In this document: piece by piece, positions 35,219 through 43,245 of the stretch
Position numbering within the stretch: the first letter of the stretch is position 1
Layout of the letters: every line of letters begins with the position of its first letter
DNA from: Actinotalea sp. JY-7876
Lineage (GTDB): Bacteria; Actinomycetota; Actinomycetes; Actinomycetales; Cellulomonadaceae
Direction: 5' to 3'
NCBI RefSeq assembly: GCF_014042015.1
Contig: NZ_CP059493.1
Location: 992,001 to 1,056,000 of the forward strand
DNA: 64,000 nucleotides
Position numbers and translations under genes: made by a program
The notes under the pieces: generated by a model
What the model saw: the letters and a program-made list of their open reading frames with translations, nothing else
The model's database searches: none
Told to the model about the DNA's origin: nothing

Positions 35219-36240
35219 TGGCGACCACGCTCGCGCCGGCCACCGCGCCGGCGACCGGGTCCGTCATGCTGGCGGACGTGGACCACGCCGTGCGCACCGT
35301 CGGCCTGACCAAGCGCTTCCGCTCGGGTCAGGTCGCGGTCGACGGCATCGACCTGGAGGTCCCGCGGGGCTCGGTCTACGGCTTCCTCGGGCCCAACGGG
35401 TCGGGCAAGACGACGACCATCCGGATGCTGCTCGGCCTGGTGCGGCCGACGGGCGGCCGGGCCTGGTTGCTGGGCGCGCCGATGCCGGACGGCGCCGCGG
35501 CGGTCCTGCCGCGCGTGGGGGTGCTCGTCGAGGGGCCCGCGTTCCAGCCCTACCTGGGTGGCGCGGCCAACCTCGCGCGCCTGGACGCGAGCGACGCGAC
35601 GGCCGACCCGCGCACGTCGCGGGCGCGGGTGGGCGCGGCGCTCGAGCGGGTGGGGCTCTCGGCCGCCGCGCGCAAGCCGTACCGCCAGTACTCGCTCGGC
35701 ATGAAGCAGCGCCTCGGTCTCGCGGCGGCGCTGCTGCGGCCGCGTGACCTGCTCGTGCTCGACGAGCCGACGAACGGGCTGGACCCGCAGGGCACGCGCG
35801 AGGTCCGCCACCTCGTGCGCGAGCTCGCCGACGCGGGCACGACGGTGCTGGTCTCCTCGCACCTGCTCGCCGAGATCGAGCAGGTCTGCTCGCACATCGG
35901 GATCATGAGCCGCGGGCGCCTGCTCGCCCAGGGCGAGCGCAGCGCGCTGACGGACGCGCGGCCCGCCCGGGTCGTGGTGACGACGACGTCGGCCGCGGCC
36001 GAGCGCGCGGCGGCGGTGCTCGCCGGCCTCGGGACGACCGACGTCGTGCGGGACACAGGGCTCGACGCCGGGCAGCGGCGCGAGGCCGTGCTCGACGCGG
36101 CGCTCGGCGTCGCGCCCGAGCGGGTCGCCGCGGCGCTCGTGGCCGCCGACGTGCCGCTGATCGGGCTCGAGGTACGGCGGGCCAGCCTCGAGCAGCTGTT
36201 CGTCACGCTGACCGGGGAGGGCTTCGATGTCGCCCGCTGA
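35218..36240 (+). CDS. ABC-2 type transporter ATP-binding protein
   Basis: A 340-residue ATPase. It has Walker A FLGPNGSGKTTTIRMLLGL near residue 60, signature region YSLGMKQRLGLA near 160, Walker B LLVLDEPTNGLDPQG near 180 and H-loop VSSHLLAEIEQV. The C-terminal extension of about 90 residues ends SLEQLFVTLTGE, as in CcmA/NatA-type exporters. It powers the permease encoded next, with which it overlaps by 14 bp. The ATG overlaps the stop of the LolA-like gene, so all three are co-translated. A lantibiotic-immunity or lipid-export function is plausible in this setting, but the substrate is unknown. Confidence 0.92.
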   Translation: MATTLAPATAPATGSVMLADVDHAVRTVGLTKRFRSGQVAVDGIDLEVPRGSVYGFLGPNGSGKTTTIRMLLGLVRPTGGRAWLLGAPMPDGAAAVLPRVGVLVEGPAFQPYLGGAANLARLDASDATADPRTSRARVGAALERVGLSAAARKPYRQYSLGMKQRLGLAAALLRPRDLLVLDEPTNGLDPQGTREVRHLVRELADAGTTVLVSSHLLAEIEQVCSHIGIMSRGRLLAQGERSALTDARPARVVVTTTSAAAERAAAVLAGLGTTDVVRDTGLDAGQRREAVLDAALGVAPERVAAALVAADVPLIGLEVRRASLEQLFVTLTGEGFDVAR

Positions 36241-37135
36241 GGTGCCGGTGGTCGAGGCGTCGGTGGGCCCGGCGCCCGTGGTCGCGGGCGCGGGCGCGCC
36301 CGGACGCCCGGTGCGCGGCGCCTTCGGCCGGCTGCTCCGCAGCGAGCTGCGGCTCGTCTTCGGGCGGCGCCGCAACATCGCCCTGCTCGTCGGCCTCTCG
36401 CTCGTGCCGCTGCTCCTCGGGCTCGTCCTGTACGTCACGCGCGACTCCGCGATCGGCGGCCAGGGCCCCGGCTTCCTCGACCGGGTGACGGGCAACGGCC
36501 TCTTCCTGGTCGTGGCGGCGCTGTTCATGTGCCTGCCCTTCCTGCTGCCCCTGACCGCGGGCATCGCGTCCGGCGACGCGATCGCCGGCGAGGCGCAGGC
36601 CGGCACGCTGCGCTACCTGCTCGCGGTGCCCGTCTCGCGCGCGCGCCTGCTCGGCGTCAAGGCGCTCGCGACCCTCGCCTTCGTCACGGCCGCGGTGCTC
36701 GCGATCGCGCTGGTGGCGTTCGTGGTCGGCGCCGCGCTGTTCGGCGTCACCGACGTCACGCTGCTCTCGGGCACGACGGTGCCGGTGGCCGACGGGATCG
36801 CGCGCATCACCGGTGTCGCGCTCTACGTGGCGCTCTCGCTGACGGGGCTCGTCGCCGTCGGCCTGTTCCTGTCGACGCTGACGGAGGTGCCGGTCGGCGC
36901 GATGGCCGCGACCGTCGTCGTCGCGATCGTCTCGGCCGTCCTGGACACGCTGCCGCAGCTCGCGGCCATCCACCCGGGGCTGCTCACCCACCACTGGCTG
37001 GACTTCGCCGAGTTCCTGCGCGTCCAGGTCGACTGGGGCGTGCTGGGGCAGGGCATGGCGGTGCAGGCCGTGTGGGTGGCGATCTTCGGCTCCCTCGCGT
37101 GGAGCAGGTTCACGACGGCGGACGTGACGTCCTGA
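36227..37135 (+). CDS. ABC-2 type transporter permease
   Basis: A 302-residue membrane protein with about six helices. The cytoplasmic start RGAFGRLLRSELRLVFGRRRNIALLVGLSLVPLLLGLVLYV leads into helix 1, and EAQAGTLRYLLAVPVSRARLLGVKALATLAF matches the ABC-2 coupling region. It partners the ATPase encoded immediately upstream with a 14-bp overlap. Its 3' end overlaps the convergent antiporter gene by 26 bp, so the two transcripts must be antisense to each other there. Confidence 0.88.
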   Translation: MSPAEVPVVEASVGPAPVVAGAGAPGRPVRGAFGRLLRSELRLVFGRRRNIALLVGLSLVPLLLGLVLYVTRDSAIGGQGPGFLDRVTGNGLFLVVAALFMCLPFLLPLTAGIASGDAIAGEAQAGTLRYLLAVPVSRARLLGVKALATLAFVTAAVLAIALVAFVVGAALFGVTDVTLLSGTTVPVADGIARITGVALYVALSLTGLVAVGLFLSTLTEVPVGAMAATVVVAIVSAVLDTLPQLAAIHPGLLTHHWLDFAEFLRVQVDWGVLGQGMAVQAVWVAIFGSLAWSRFTTADVTS

Positions 37136-38744
37136 CGTCCTCGTCGCGGCGCCGCCACCAGGTGCGCGACGTCGCCGCCCCCCTGCTCACCAGGTCGAGG
37201 CGGCGCAGCACGCGGTCGGCGGCCGCCGGGTCGATGCCGCGCTCGCCGCGCGCGGCCACCACCTCGCGGCGGGCGGCCGCGAGCGCCTCGTCCTGGAGCC
37301 ACCGCTGCAGCTCCCGGCGGCGCCGGAGCTCGAGCACGCGCTCGCGACGCTCGGCCGTGGCAGGGCCGCCGAGCATCGCCTCGAGCTCGGCCAGGGCGGC
37401 CCGCACCTGTGCCGCGCGGTCCTCCGGGAGCTCCGGGAGCCCGGGCAGGGCGCGCAGGTGCGCCACCACGGCGTCGCGCGCCCGGGCCGCGACGCGGTCC
37501 TCGGCGGCCTGCTCGCGCTCCGCCTCGCGGTCCACGCCGAGCCCGCGCACCACGAGCGGCAGCGTGAAGGCGGGCAGCAGGAGCGTCATGGCGATGACGG
37601 TGGACGCCACGACGACCATCTCGGTCCGGCCGGGCAGCGGCCCACCGTCCTCGAGGGTCGTGGGGATCGCCAGCGCGAGGGCCAGCGTCGCGAGGCCGCG
37701 CATCCCGCACCACGTCAGGACGACCGCCTCGCGCAGGGTGCGCGGTGCGGCCGTGGGGTCACCGGTGGCGCGGACGACCCCTGTCCACCCGCAGAGCCAC
37801 GCGAGGCGCAGCCCCAGGAGCGCGAGCCCGACGACGACGCCCGTGCCGAGCATCGCGGGCAGCTGGTCCCCGGCCTCGCGCACGGCCCAGCCGAGCTCGA
37901 TGCCGATGAGCCCGAACGCGAGCCCGGTCACCAGCAGCTCGATGACGTCCCAGAGCGCGGCGCCGCTGAGGCGGTCCTCGACCTGCTCGGGCTCCTGGCG
38001 GCTGCCGATGTGCAGGGCCGCGACGACCACGGCGACCACGCCCGACGCCTGGAGCTCCTCGGCAGCCAGGTAGACGGCGAACGGGAGCACGAGGGTGACG
38101 GCGTTGCGCGCCGCCACCGCGCCGAGCCGTCCGCGCAGCCAGACCGCGGCGGCACCGAGCGCCATCCCGAGGGCGGTCGCCGCGACGAGGCCGTAGCCGA
38201 AGCGCAGGAGCACCCCGGGCCCGAAGGGCTGTTGCTGCACCGCCGCGGCGACAGCGGTCTGGAAGACGACCAGGGCGACGGCGTCGTTGAACAGGCCCTC
38301 GCTCTGCAGGACCGCGACCAGGCGGCGCGGGATGCCGAGCGGCGCCGCGACCGCCTCCACCGCGACCGGGTCGGGCGGGGACACGGCCGCGCCGATCGCG
38401 ACCGCCACGGCGAACGTGAGGCCGGGCACGAGCGCCCAGACCGTTCCCGCGACCACCGCGATGCTGGCCGTGGTCAGCAGCAGGGCGAGCCCCACCAGGG
38501 TGCGCCACCGGCGCCGGAACAGTCCCCAGGACGTGCGCTGGGCGGTCGCGAAGAGCAGCGGCGGCAGGAACAGCGGCAGGATGAGGTCCGGCTCGACGTG
38601 CACGTCCCGCCACGCGGGGACCAGCCCGGTGCCGGCCGCGATCACGACCATCAGGGCCGGCCAGGCGACGTCCAGGCGCTCGGCGATCCCGACCATGAGG
38701 ATCGAGACGAGCGCGATGACGACGAGGATGACGAGGGTGTCCAC
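37110..38744 (-). CDS. Na+/H+ antiporter, CPA1 (NhaP) family
   Basis: A 544-residue cation/proton antiporter. About 12 helices occupy residues 1-400, with conserved transport motifs AAVSPPDPVAVEAVAAPLGIPRRLVAVLQSEGLFNDAVALVVF near residues 120-160 containing the Asp and Asn-Asp pair used by CPA1 proteins. The last 130 residues are a charged cytoplasmic tail, helical and Arg/Glu-rich. GTG start with GGGAG before it; TAGGGT at 38778-38783 would give a short leader of about 27 bases. The 3' end overlaps the convergent ABC permease gene. Confidence 0.9.
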   Translation of the reverse strand: MDTLVILVVIALVSILMVGIAERLDVAWPALMVVIAAGTGLVPAWRDVHVEPDLILPLFLPPLLFATAQRTSWGLFRRRWRTLVGLALLLTTASIAVVAGTVWALVPGLTFAVAVAIGAAVSPPDPVAVEAVAAPLGIPRRLVAVLQSEGLFNDAVALVVFQTAVAAAVQQQPFGPGVLLRFGYGLVAATALGMALGAAAVWLRGRLGAVAARNAVTLVLPFAVYLAAEELQASGVVAVVVAALHIGSRQEPEQVEDRLSGAALWDVIELLVTGLAFGLIGIELGWAVREAGDQLPAMLGTGVVVGLALLGLRLAWLCGWTGVVRATGDPTAAPRTLREAVVLTWCGMRGLATLALALAIPTTLEDGGPLPGRTEMVVVASTVIAMTLLLPAFTLPLVVRGLGVDREAEREQAAEDRVAARARDAVVAHLRALPGLPELPEDRAAQVRAALAELEAMLGGPATAERRERVLELRRRRELQRWLQDEALAAARREVVAARGERGIDPAAADRVLRRLDLVSRGAATSRTWWRRRDEDVRTSRPPS

Positions 38745-38777
38745 CGGCGGCTCCCGACGGTCGCTGTCCGAGACCCG

Positions 38778-38783
38778 ACCCTA
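38778..38783 (-). promoter_or_regulatory. -10 hexamer TAGGGT of the antiporter gene, leadered
   Basis: TAGGGT about 34 bases before the GTG start, with GGGAG in between. Unlike most promoters here, it would give a message with a short leader and a ribosome-binding site. Confidence 0.4.
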
Positions 38784-38813
38784 GGCGCACCCGGGCCGGG
38801 TCGCGCGGCCGCC

Positions 38814-39608
38814 TCAGACCCGGCGCCGCCCGACGACGACCGTCGCGTCGAGGTCCTCGTCCGTCACGACCCGCGTCGACAGGGCGCCGGCCGCCAGGAG
38901 GGCGACGGTGCGGGCGGCCTGGGTCCGGCCGGTCTCGACGACGAGGTACCCGCCCGGCGCGAGCCACTCGGCGGCCTGCGCAGCGAGGCGTGCGTGGACG
39001 TCCGTCCCGTCGGGTCCGCCGTCGAGCGCGGTCGCCGGCTCGTGGTCGCGGGCCTCGGGAGGCATGAGCGCGATGGCGGCGGTGGGGACGTACGGGGCGT
39101 TCGCGACGACGACGTCGACGCGGCCGCGCAGGTCGCGGGGCAGCGCGTCCCACAGGTCGCCCGCGTGCACGGTGCGGGCGGGCAGGTTCCGGCGCGCGCA
39201 GCGCACGGCGGCCGGGTCGACGTCGGCGGCGTGGAGCTCGACCTCGGCGGACGCCGCCACCGCGGCACCGAGCGCCCCGGCCCCGCAGCACAGGTCGACC
39301 ACGACGGGCCGGCGGGCGCCGTCCCGGGCCTCGCCCTCGCCCAGCAGGCGCAGCGCCTCGCGCACGACCAGCTCGCTGCGCCGCCGCGGGACGAAGACGC
39401 CCGGCTCGACCGCGATCCGGAGCCCCGCGAACGCCACCCACCCGAGCACCTGCTCCAGCGGCTCGCCGGCGACGCGTCGCGCGACGAGGTCGGCGAGCGC
39501 CCCGCCGTCGGTGGCGGCGTCCGCGAGGAGGGCTGCCTCCTCCTCCGCGAAGACGCAGCCCGCCGCGCGCAGCGTCGCCGCGAGCGCGTCCAGGTCCGGG
39601 CCGGTCAT
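38814..39608 (-). CDS. PrmC/HemK-like SAM-dependent methyltransferase with altered NPPY motif
   Basis: A 264-residue methyltransferase of the glutamine N5-methyltransferase group. An N-terminal helical part (AEEEAALLADAA, then GEPLEQVLGWVAFAGLRIAVEPGVFVPRRRSELVV) resembles PrmC, followed by the SAM site VVDLCCGAGALG near residue 104 and VDVVVANAPYVPTAAI near 160. The catalytic tetrad normally reads NPPY and here reads NAPY. ALDGGPDGTDVHARL near 200 matches PrmC. It is probably a paralogue, with methylation of a release factor or another protein as target; the second Pro-to-Ala change is unusual. The ATG has a weaker GATGCT hexamer six bases ahead. Confidence 0.8.
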   Translation of the reverse strand: MTGPDLDALAATLRAAGCVFAEEEAALLADAATDGGALADLVARRVAGEPLEQVLGWVAFAGLRIAVEPGVFVPRRRSELVVREALRLLGEGEARDGARRPVVVDLCCGAGALGAAVAASAEVELHAADVDPAAVRCARRNLPARTVHAGDLWDALPRDLRGRVDVVVANAPYVPTAAIALMPPEARDHEPATALDGGPDGTDVHARLAAQAAEWLAPGGYLVVETGRTQAARTVALLAAGALSTRVVTDEDLDATVVVGRRRV

Positions 39609-39644
39609 CCCCCGAGCATCGCACCGCGCTCGGCCCCGGCACGA

Positions 39645-39678
39645 CCGAGGGGAGCGGCCGGGTGGCCGCTCCCCTCGG
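39645..39678 (-). terminator. strong hairpin downstream of the SRPBCC gene
   Basis: A perfect 15-bp stem (CCGAGGGGAGCGGCC against GGCCGCTCCCCTCGG) with a 4-base loop, 15 bp beyond the stop of the minus-strand SRPBCC gene. There is no U-tract, as is usual for actinobacterial terminators. It also lies upstream of the methyltransferase and would insulate it. Confidence 0.75.
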
Positions 39679-39692
39679 GACGTCGCGACGTG

Positions 39693-40475
39693 TCAGAGGC
39701 GGGTGTCGCCCTGGGCCGGGTGCTCGTCGGTCAGGCTCACCAGCGGGTCGGTCGCCAGCGGGTCGGTGGCCGCCGGGGCCGCCGGGGCCGCGGTGGTCAC
39801 GGGCTCGACCGGTACGACGACGTCGACCTCCACGGCCTCGACCTCGACCTCGACCTCCGCATCGCGCTCGCTGCGCGGGGTCGCGCTCGCGACGGCGGCC
39901 GCCGCGGCACCGGCCGCGAGGCCGATGCCCGCCGCCACGGCCTTGCCGGAGAGGCCGGCCTTGCCGGAGTCGCCCTCGGACGGCACGGCCGCCTCGACGC
40001 CCGGCGACCCGATCGTCGCGCCCTCGTTCACCGAGCCGCGCCACGCGCCGGTCGCGTAGCCCTCCGCCTCGATGAACGTCTTGAAGCGCTCGAGGTCGTG
40101 CTCGGCGCGGTTCTCCACCACGTGCAGCTTGTCGCCGACCTTCTCGACCAGACCCGTGGGCTCGTACTCGAGCGACAGGTGGATCTGCGTCTGCCCGCCA
40201 CCGACGTCCTCGAAGGTCACCGCGCCGGCGTTGGTCACGCCCTCGGTCGCGGCCCACGCGATCTTGCGGTCCGGCACCTGCTCGAGGATGCGAGCGTCCC
40301 ACTGGCGCTTGACGCCGGCGATCTCGACCACCCAGTGCAGCGTGTCGTCGGAGGTCTGGGTGACCTTCTTGACGCCGCTCATGAAGTGCGGGAAGTCCTC
40401 GAACTGCGTCCACTGGTTGTACGCGACGCTCAGCGGCACGTTGACCAGGACAGTCTTCTCGACCTTCGTCGTCAT
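39693..40475 (-). CDS. SRPBCC family protein (cyclase/dehydrase-like) with Ala/Val/Glu-rich tail
   Basis: A 260-residue protein. Residues 1-145 form a polyketide cyclase/dehydrase-like START fold: KVEKTVLVNVPLSVAYNQWTQFEDFPHFMSGVKKVTQ, then HWVVEIAGVKRQWDARILEQVPDRKIAW and FEDVGGGQTQIHLSLEYEP, similar to a common actinobacterial group whose ligand is unknown. The remaining 115 residues form a low-complexity tail with a glycine/alanine hydrophobic run, VEVEVEAVEVDVVVPVEPV and proline-alanine repeats. GAGGGAG precedes the ATG; longer upstream frames are rejected. A strong hairpin follows the gene. Confidence 0.85.
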   Translation of the reverse strand: MTTKVEKTVLVNVPLSVAYNQWTQFEDFPHFMSGVKKVTQTSDDTLHWVVEIAGVKRQWDARILEQVPDRKIAWAATEGVTNAGAVTFEDVGGGQTQIHLSLEYEPTGLVEKVGDKLHVVENRAEHDLERFKTFIEAEGYATGAWRGSVNEGATIGSPGVEAAVPSEGDSGKAGLSGKAVAAGIGLAAGAAAAAVASATPRSERDAEVEVEVEAVEVDVVVPVEPVTTAAPAAPAATDPLATDPLVSLTDEHPAQGDTRL

Positions 40476-40573
40476 GGCATCTCCCTCGTCGGCGGGGGAG
40501 GCGTGGGTCGCACGCCACCTCGGGTGTCGTCCCAGCATGCGCGAGGTGCCGGCGGACCGCGCGGCGACCGACG

Positions 40574-41140
40574 TCAGCCGATGCGCCGCTGCAGCGCCTT
40601 CACGCCCATCAACGCCAGGCCGGCCGCGATGATCCACGGCCCGGCGACGATCACCGGGTCGAGGGCGTGGTGCACCGTGTCGACGCGCGTGCGATCCGTG
40701 AACCGGTCCTTCCCGTGCGCGAGCTCGGCCTTCATCCCCGTCTCGGTGATCGGGTTGTCCGGGCGTAGCCGGACCAGCGAGGTGAGGTGGCTCTCGACGG
40801 CGTCGACCCGGTCGGCCGCGATGAGCAGCAGCCAGTGGGCGGCGCGGGCCTCGCTGTACTGCGCGTACGCCCTGCGCCGGATCACGCCCGAGAGCCCCTT
40901 GAGCGGCTGGACCGTCCCGAAGACGGGCGTCACGAACGCGTGCTCGATCGAGCGCTCGCGTCCCTCGGCGCCAGGCTGGCGCTCGGGGAACTCCCAGTGG
41001 GCCCCGGTCTCGATGCCCGGCACCTCCCGGGGGACCGAGGGCCGGTCGCGGGGGTCGAGGTCCGCGCCCCAGCCCGGGATGCGGGCGCGCAGCTGCTCGG
41101 GCGTCTCGGGCAGCGGCGGCTTGGCGGCGGTGTAGGCCAT
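40574..41140 (-). CDS. conserved hypothetical protein with C-terminal membrane helix
   Basis: A 188-residue protein I do not recognise by function. It begins AYTAAKPPLPETPEQLRARIPGWGADLDPRDRPSVPRE, has a region GAHWEFPERQPGAEGRERSIEHAFVTPVFGTVQPLKGLSGVIRRRAYAQYSEARAAHWLLLIAADRVDAVES, and ends with one hydrophobic helix VIVAGPWIIAAGLALMGVKAL. AAGGAG precedes the ATG. It follows the alcohol dehydrogenase gene by 29 bp on the same strand, so the two are almost certainly one operon. The paired arrangement recurs in other actinobacteria as I recall, which suggests a joint role, but this is inference. Confidence 0.78.
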   Translation of the reverse strand: MAYTAAKPPLPETPEQLRARIPGWGADLDPRDRPSVPREVPGIETGAHWEFPERQPGAEGRERSIEHAFVTPVFGTVQPLKGLSGVIRRRAYAQYSEARAAHWLLLIAADRVDAVESHLTSLVRLRPDNPITETGMKAELAHGKDRFTDRTRVDTVHHALDPVIVAGPWIIAAGLALMGVKALQRRIG

Positions 41141-41169
41141 GGTGCGCTCCTTCGGGTCGGCCGGTGGGG

Positions 41170-42318
41170 TCAGGCGGCGGTGGGGACGATGAGCGGCTTG
41201 ATGCAGCCGTCGAGCTTGGCGGAGAACAGGTGGTAGGCCTCGCCGATCTCCTCGAGCGGGAACCGGTGGGTGACGATGTCGCTCGGGGTCAGGTAGCCGT
41301 TGCGCACGTGCTCGAACAGCCGCGGCCACTGGCGCTTCACGGGGCACTGGTTCATGCGCAGCGTGAGGCCCTTGTTGACGGCGTCGCCGAACTTCACGGC
41401 GCTGAAGATGGGTCCGTAGGCGCCCATGACCGAGACGGTCCCGCCCTTGCGGACGGAGTCGATCGCCCAGTTGAGGGCGACGGGGGAGCCGCCCTGGAGC
41501 TTGAGCTTCGCGCCGGTGACGTGCTGGATCAGGTTCCCGTCGGCCTCGGCCCCCACCGCGTCGATGCAGACGTCGGCGCCGAGGTGGTCGGTGGCCCGCT
41601 TCATCTCGACGACGATGTCGTCGTACTCCGCGAAGTTGTACGTCTCGGCGTGCGCGAACGTGCGGGCCTTCTCCAGGCGGTAGTCGAGGTGGTCGACGAC
41701 GATGACGCGCCCGGCGCCCATGAGCCACGCGGACTTCGCCGCGTAGAGCCCGACGGGACCGGCGCCGAACACCGTGACGACGTCGCCCTCGTGGATGTCG
41801 CCCAGCTGGGCGCCGAAGTACCCCGTGGCGAGGGCGTCCGTCATGAGCACGGCGTCCTCGTCGGCCATCCAGTCGGGGATCACGGCCGGCCCGACGTCGG
41901 CGAAGGGCACGCGGACGTACTCGGCCTGCCCGCCGTCGTAGCCGCCCGTGGTGTGCGAGTAGCCGTAGATGCCGCCGACGGCCGTCGCGTTCGGGTTGAC
42001 GTTGTGGCAGTTGGAGAACAGGCCGCGCGCGCAGAAGAAGCACGAGCCGCAGTAGATGTTGAACGGCACCATGACGCGGTCGCCGACCCTGAGGTTCTGC
42101 ACGGACGGGCCGACCTGGTCGACGACCCCGACGAACTCGTGGCCGAAGGTGTGGCCCACCCGGGTGTCCGGCATGAGGCCGTGGTACAGGTGCAGGTCCG
42201 AGCCGCAGATCGCCGCCAGCGTCACGCGGACGATGGCGTCGTTCGGGTGCTCGATCCGGGGGATGTCCTTCTCCTCGACCCGCAGCTTGTACGGACCGCG
42301 GTACACCATCGCGCGCAT
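41170..42318 (-). CDS. zinc-dependent alcohol dehydrogenase (formaldehyde dehydrogenase-like)
   Basis: A 382-residue medium-chain zinc dehydrogenase. Catalytic zinc ligands are in AAICGSDLHLYHG near residue 38 and GHEFVG near 60; the structural zinc loop is CGSCFFCARGLFSNC near 90. NAD binding is shown by VFGAGPVGLYAAKSA near 185 and the Asp in VVDHLDYRLEKA. The long form and the segment GGYDGGQAEYVRVPFADVGP match the group containing glutathione-independent formaldehyde dehydrogenases. GGAGGGAG precedes the ATG. It is followed by the small membrane-anchored protein gene. The actual alcohol or aldehyde substrate is open. Confidence 0.92.
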   Translation of the reverse strand: MRAMVYRGPYKLRVEEKDIPRIEHPNDAIVRVTLAAICGSDLHLYHGLMPDTRVGHTFGHEFVGVVDQVGPSVQNLRVGDRVMVPFNIYCGSCFFCARGLFSNCHNVNPNATAVGGIYGYSHTTGGYDGGQAEYVRVPFADVGPAVIPDWMADEDAVLMTDALATGYFGAQLGDIHEGDVVTVFGAGPVGLYAAKSAWLMGAGRVIVVDHLDYRLEKARTFAHAETYNFAEYDDIVVEMKRATDHLGADVCIDAVGAEADGNLIQHVTGAKLKLQGGSPVALNWAIDSVRKGGTVSVMGAYGPIFSAVKFGDAVNKGLTLRMNQCPVKRQWPRLFEHVRNGYLTPSDIVTHRFPLEEIGEAYHLFSAKLDGCIKPLIVPTAA

Positions 42319-42384
42319 GGGGCTCCCTCCGTCGGCGTGTGCCGTCCAGGTTCACACGGGGTCCGCGCACCCGCCCGGCGAGCC

Positions 42385-42403
42385 GGCTCAGGGTCATCTC
42401 AGG
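42385..42403 (+). promoter_or_regulatory. 19-bp direct-repeat element, candidate response-regulator box B
   Basis: CTCAG at 42387-42391 and 42398-42402, 11 bp apart, within a stretch that matches box A at 33900-33918 in 15 of 19 bases. It lies about 115 bp before the DUF2807 lipoprotein gene, the expected promoter zone. Confidence 0.5.
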
Positions 42404-42517
42404 GGTCAGTGGGGGGAGAACCCGATGCCGCGGGTGGTGCCGCGCTGCCAGGCTCGACCTGCCCGGGACGGGCGACCGGGCCCCGACGGCGGGCCGGGCC
42501 GACAGACAGAGGACGAC

Positions 42518-43234
42518 ATGACAGCGTGCAGGACCTTCAGCATCACGACCGGCGTCATCACGGCAGGCCTGCTCCTGGGGGCGTGCGGGATCGGCTTCGG
42601 CGGCGACCGGACGACCGAGGACAGGGACGTCGACGGGCTCGCGGAGGTGACGGCCGTCTCGCTCGAGACCTCGGGCGACCTCGTGATCGAGCTCGGCGAG
42701 GAGACGTCCCTCACCGTGACCGCCGGGGACCGGGTCATGGACCGGCTCACGAGCGAGGTCCGCGACGGCGTCCTGGTCCTGGGCTCGAACGACGGCGTGA
42801 ACGTGACGGGTGACATCGACTACCAGCTCGTGCTGAGCGCGCTCGACGCGATCCGCGTGCTCGGGTCCGGCGACGTCGAGGCGGGCGCCGCCACGGCCGA
42901 GAGCCTGACCGTCGAGGTGCGGGGTTCCGGGGACGTCACCGTCCACGACGTCGACGTGGAGGCGCTGGAGGTCGAGATCGAGGGTTCGGGGAACGTCGAG
43001 CTGAGCGGCGTCGCGCTGCGCCAGGTCACCACCATCCGCGGCTCCGGCGGCTTCGACGGGTCCTCGCTCGAGAGCGAGGACGCCGTGGTGGTGCTGGAGG
43101 GGTCGGGAGACGCCGAGGTCGACGTCTCCGACGCGCTCAGCGCGACGATCCGGGGCAGCGGCGACCTGACGTACACCGGCGGCGCCCAGGTCAGCGCCGA
43201 CGTCGAGGGCTCGGGCGAGGTCCGCGAGGGGTAG
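42518..43234 (+). CDS. DUF2807 (head-GIN) lipoprotein
   Basis: A 238-residue secreted lipoprotein. The signal TGVITAGLLLGAC ends in a lipobox Cys near residue 19. The mature part is a DUF2807 beta-helix with seven repeats of the turn Gly-Ser-Gly-(Asp/Asn/Gly/Glu): LGSGDV, RGSGDV, EGSGNV, RGSGGF, EGSGDA, RGSGDL, EGSGEV. Function in the family is unknown; an envelope adhesin or sensor is possible. AGAGGA precedes the ATG. A direct-repeat element matching that beside the two-component system lies in the promoter region, suggesting shared control. Confidence 0.87.
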   Translation: MTACRTFSITTGVITAGLLLGACGIGFGGDRTTEDRDVDGLAEVTAVSLETSGDLVIELGEETSLTVTAGDRVMDRLTSEVRDGVLVLGSNDGVNVTGDIDYQLVLSALDAIRVLGSGDVEAGAATAESLTVEVRGSGDVTVHDVDVEALEVEIEGSGNVELSGVALRQVTTIRGSGGFDGSSLESEDAVVVLEGSGDAEVDVSDALSATIRGSGDLTYTGGAQVSADVEGSGEVREG

Positions 43235-43245
43235 GTCCGGGCGGC

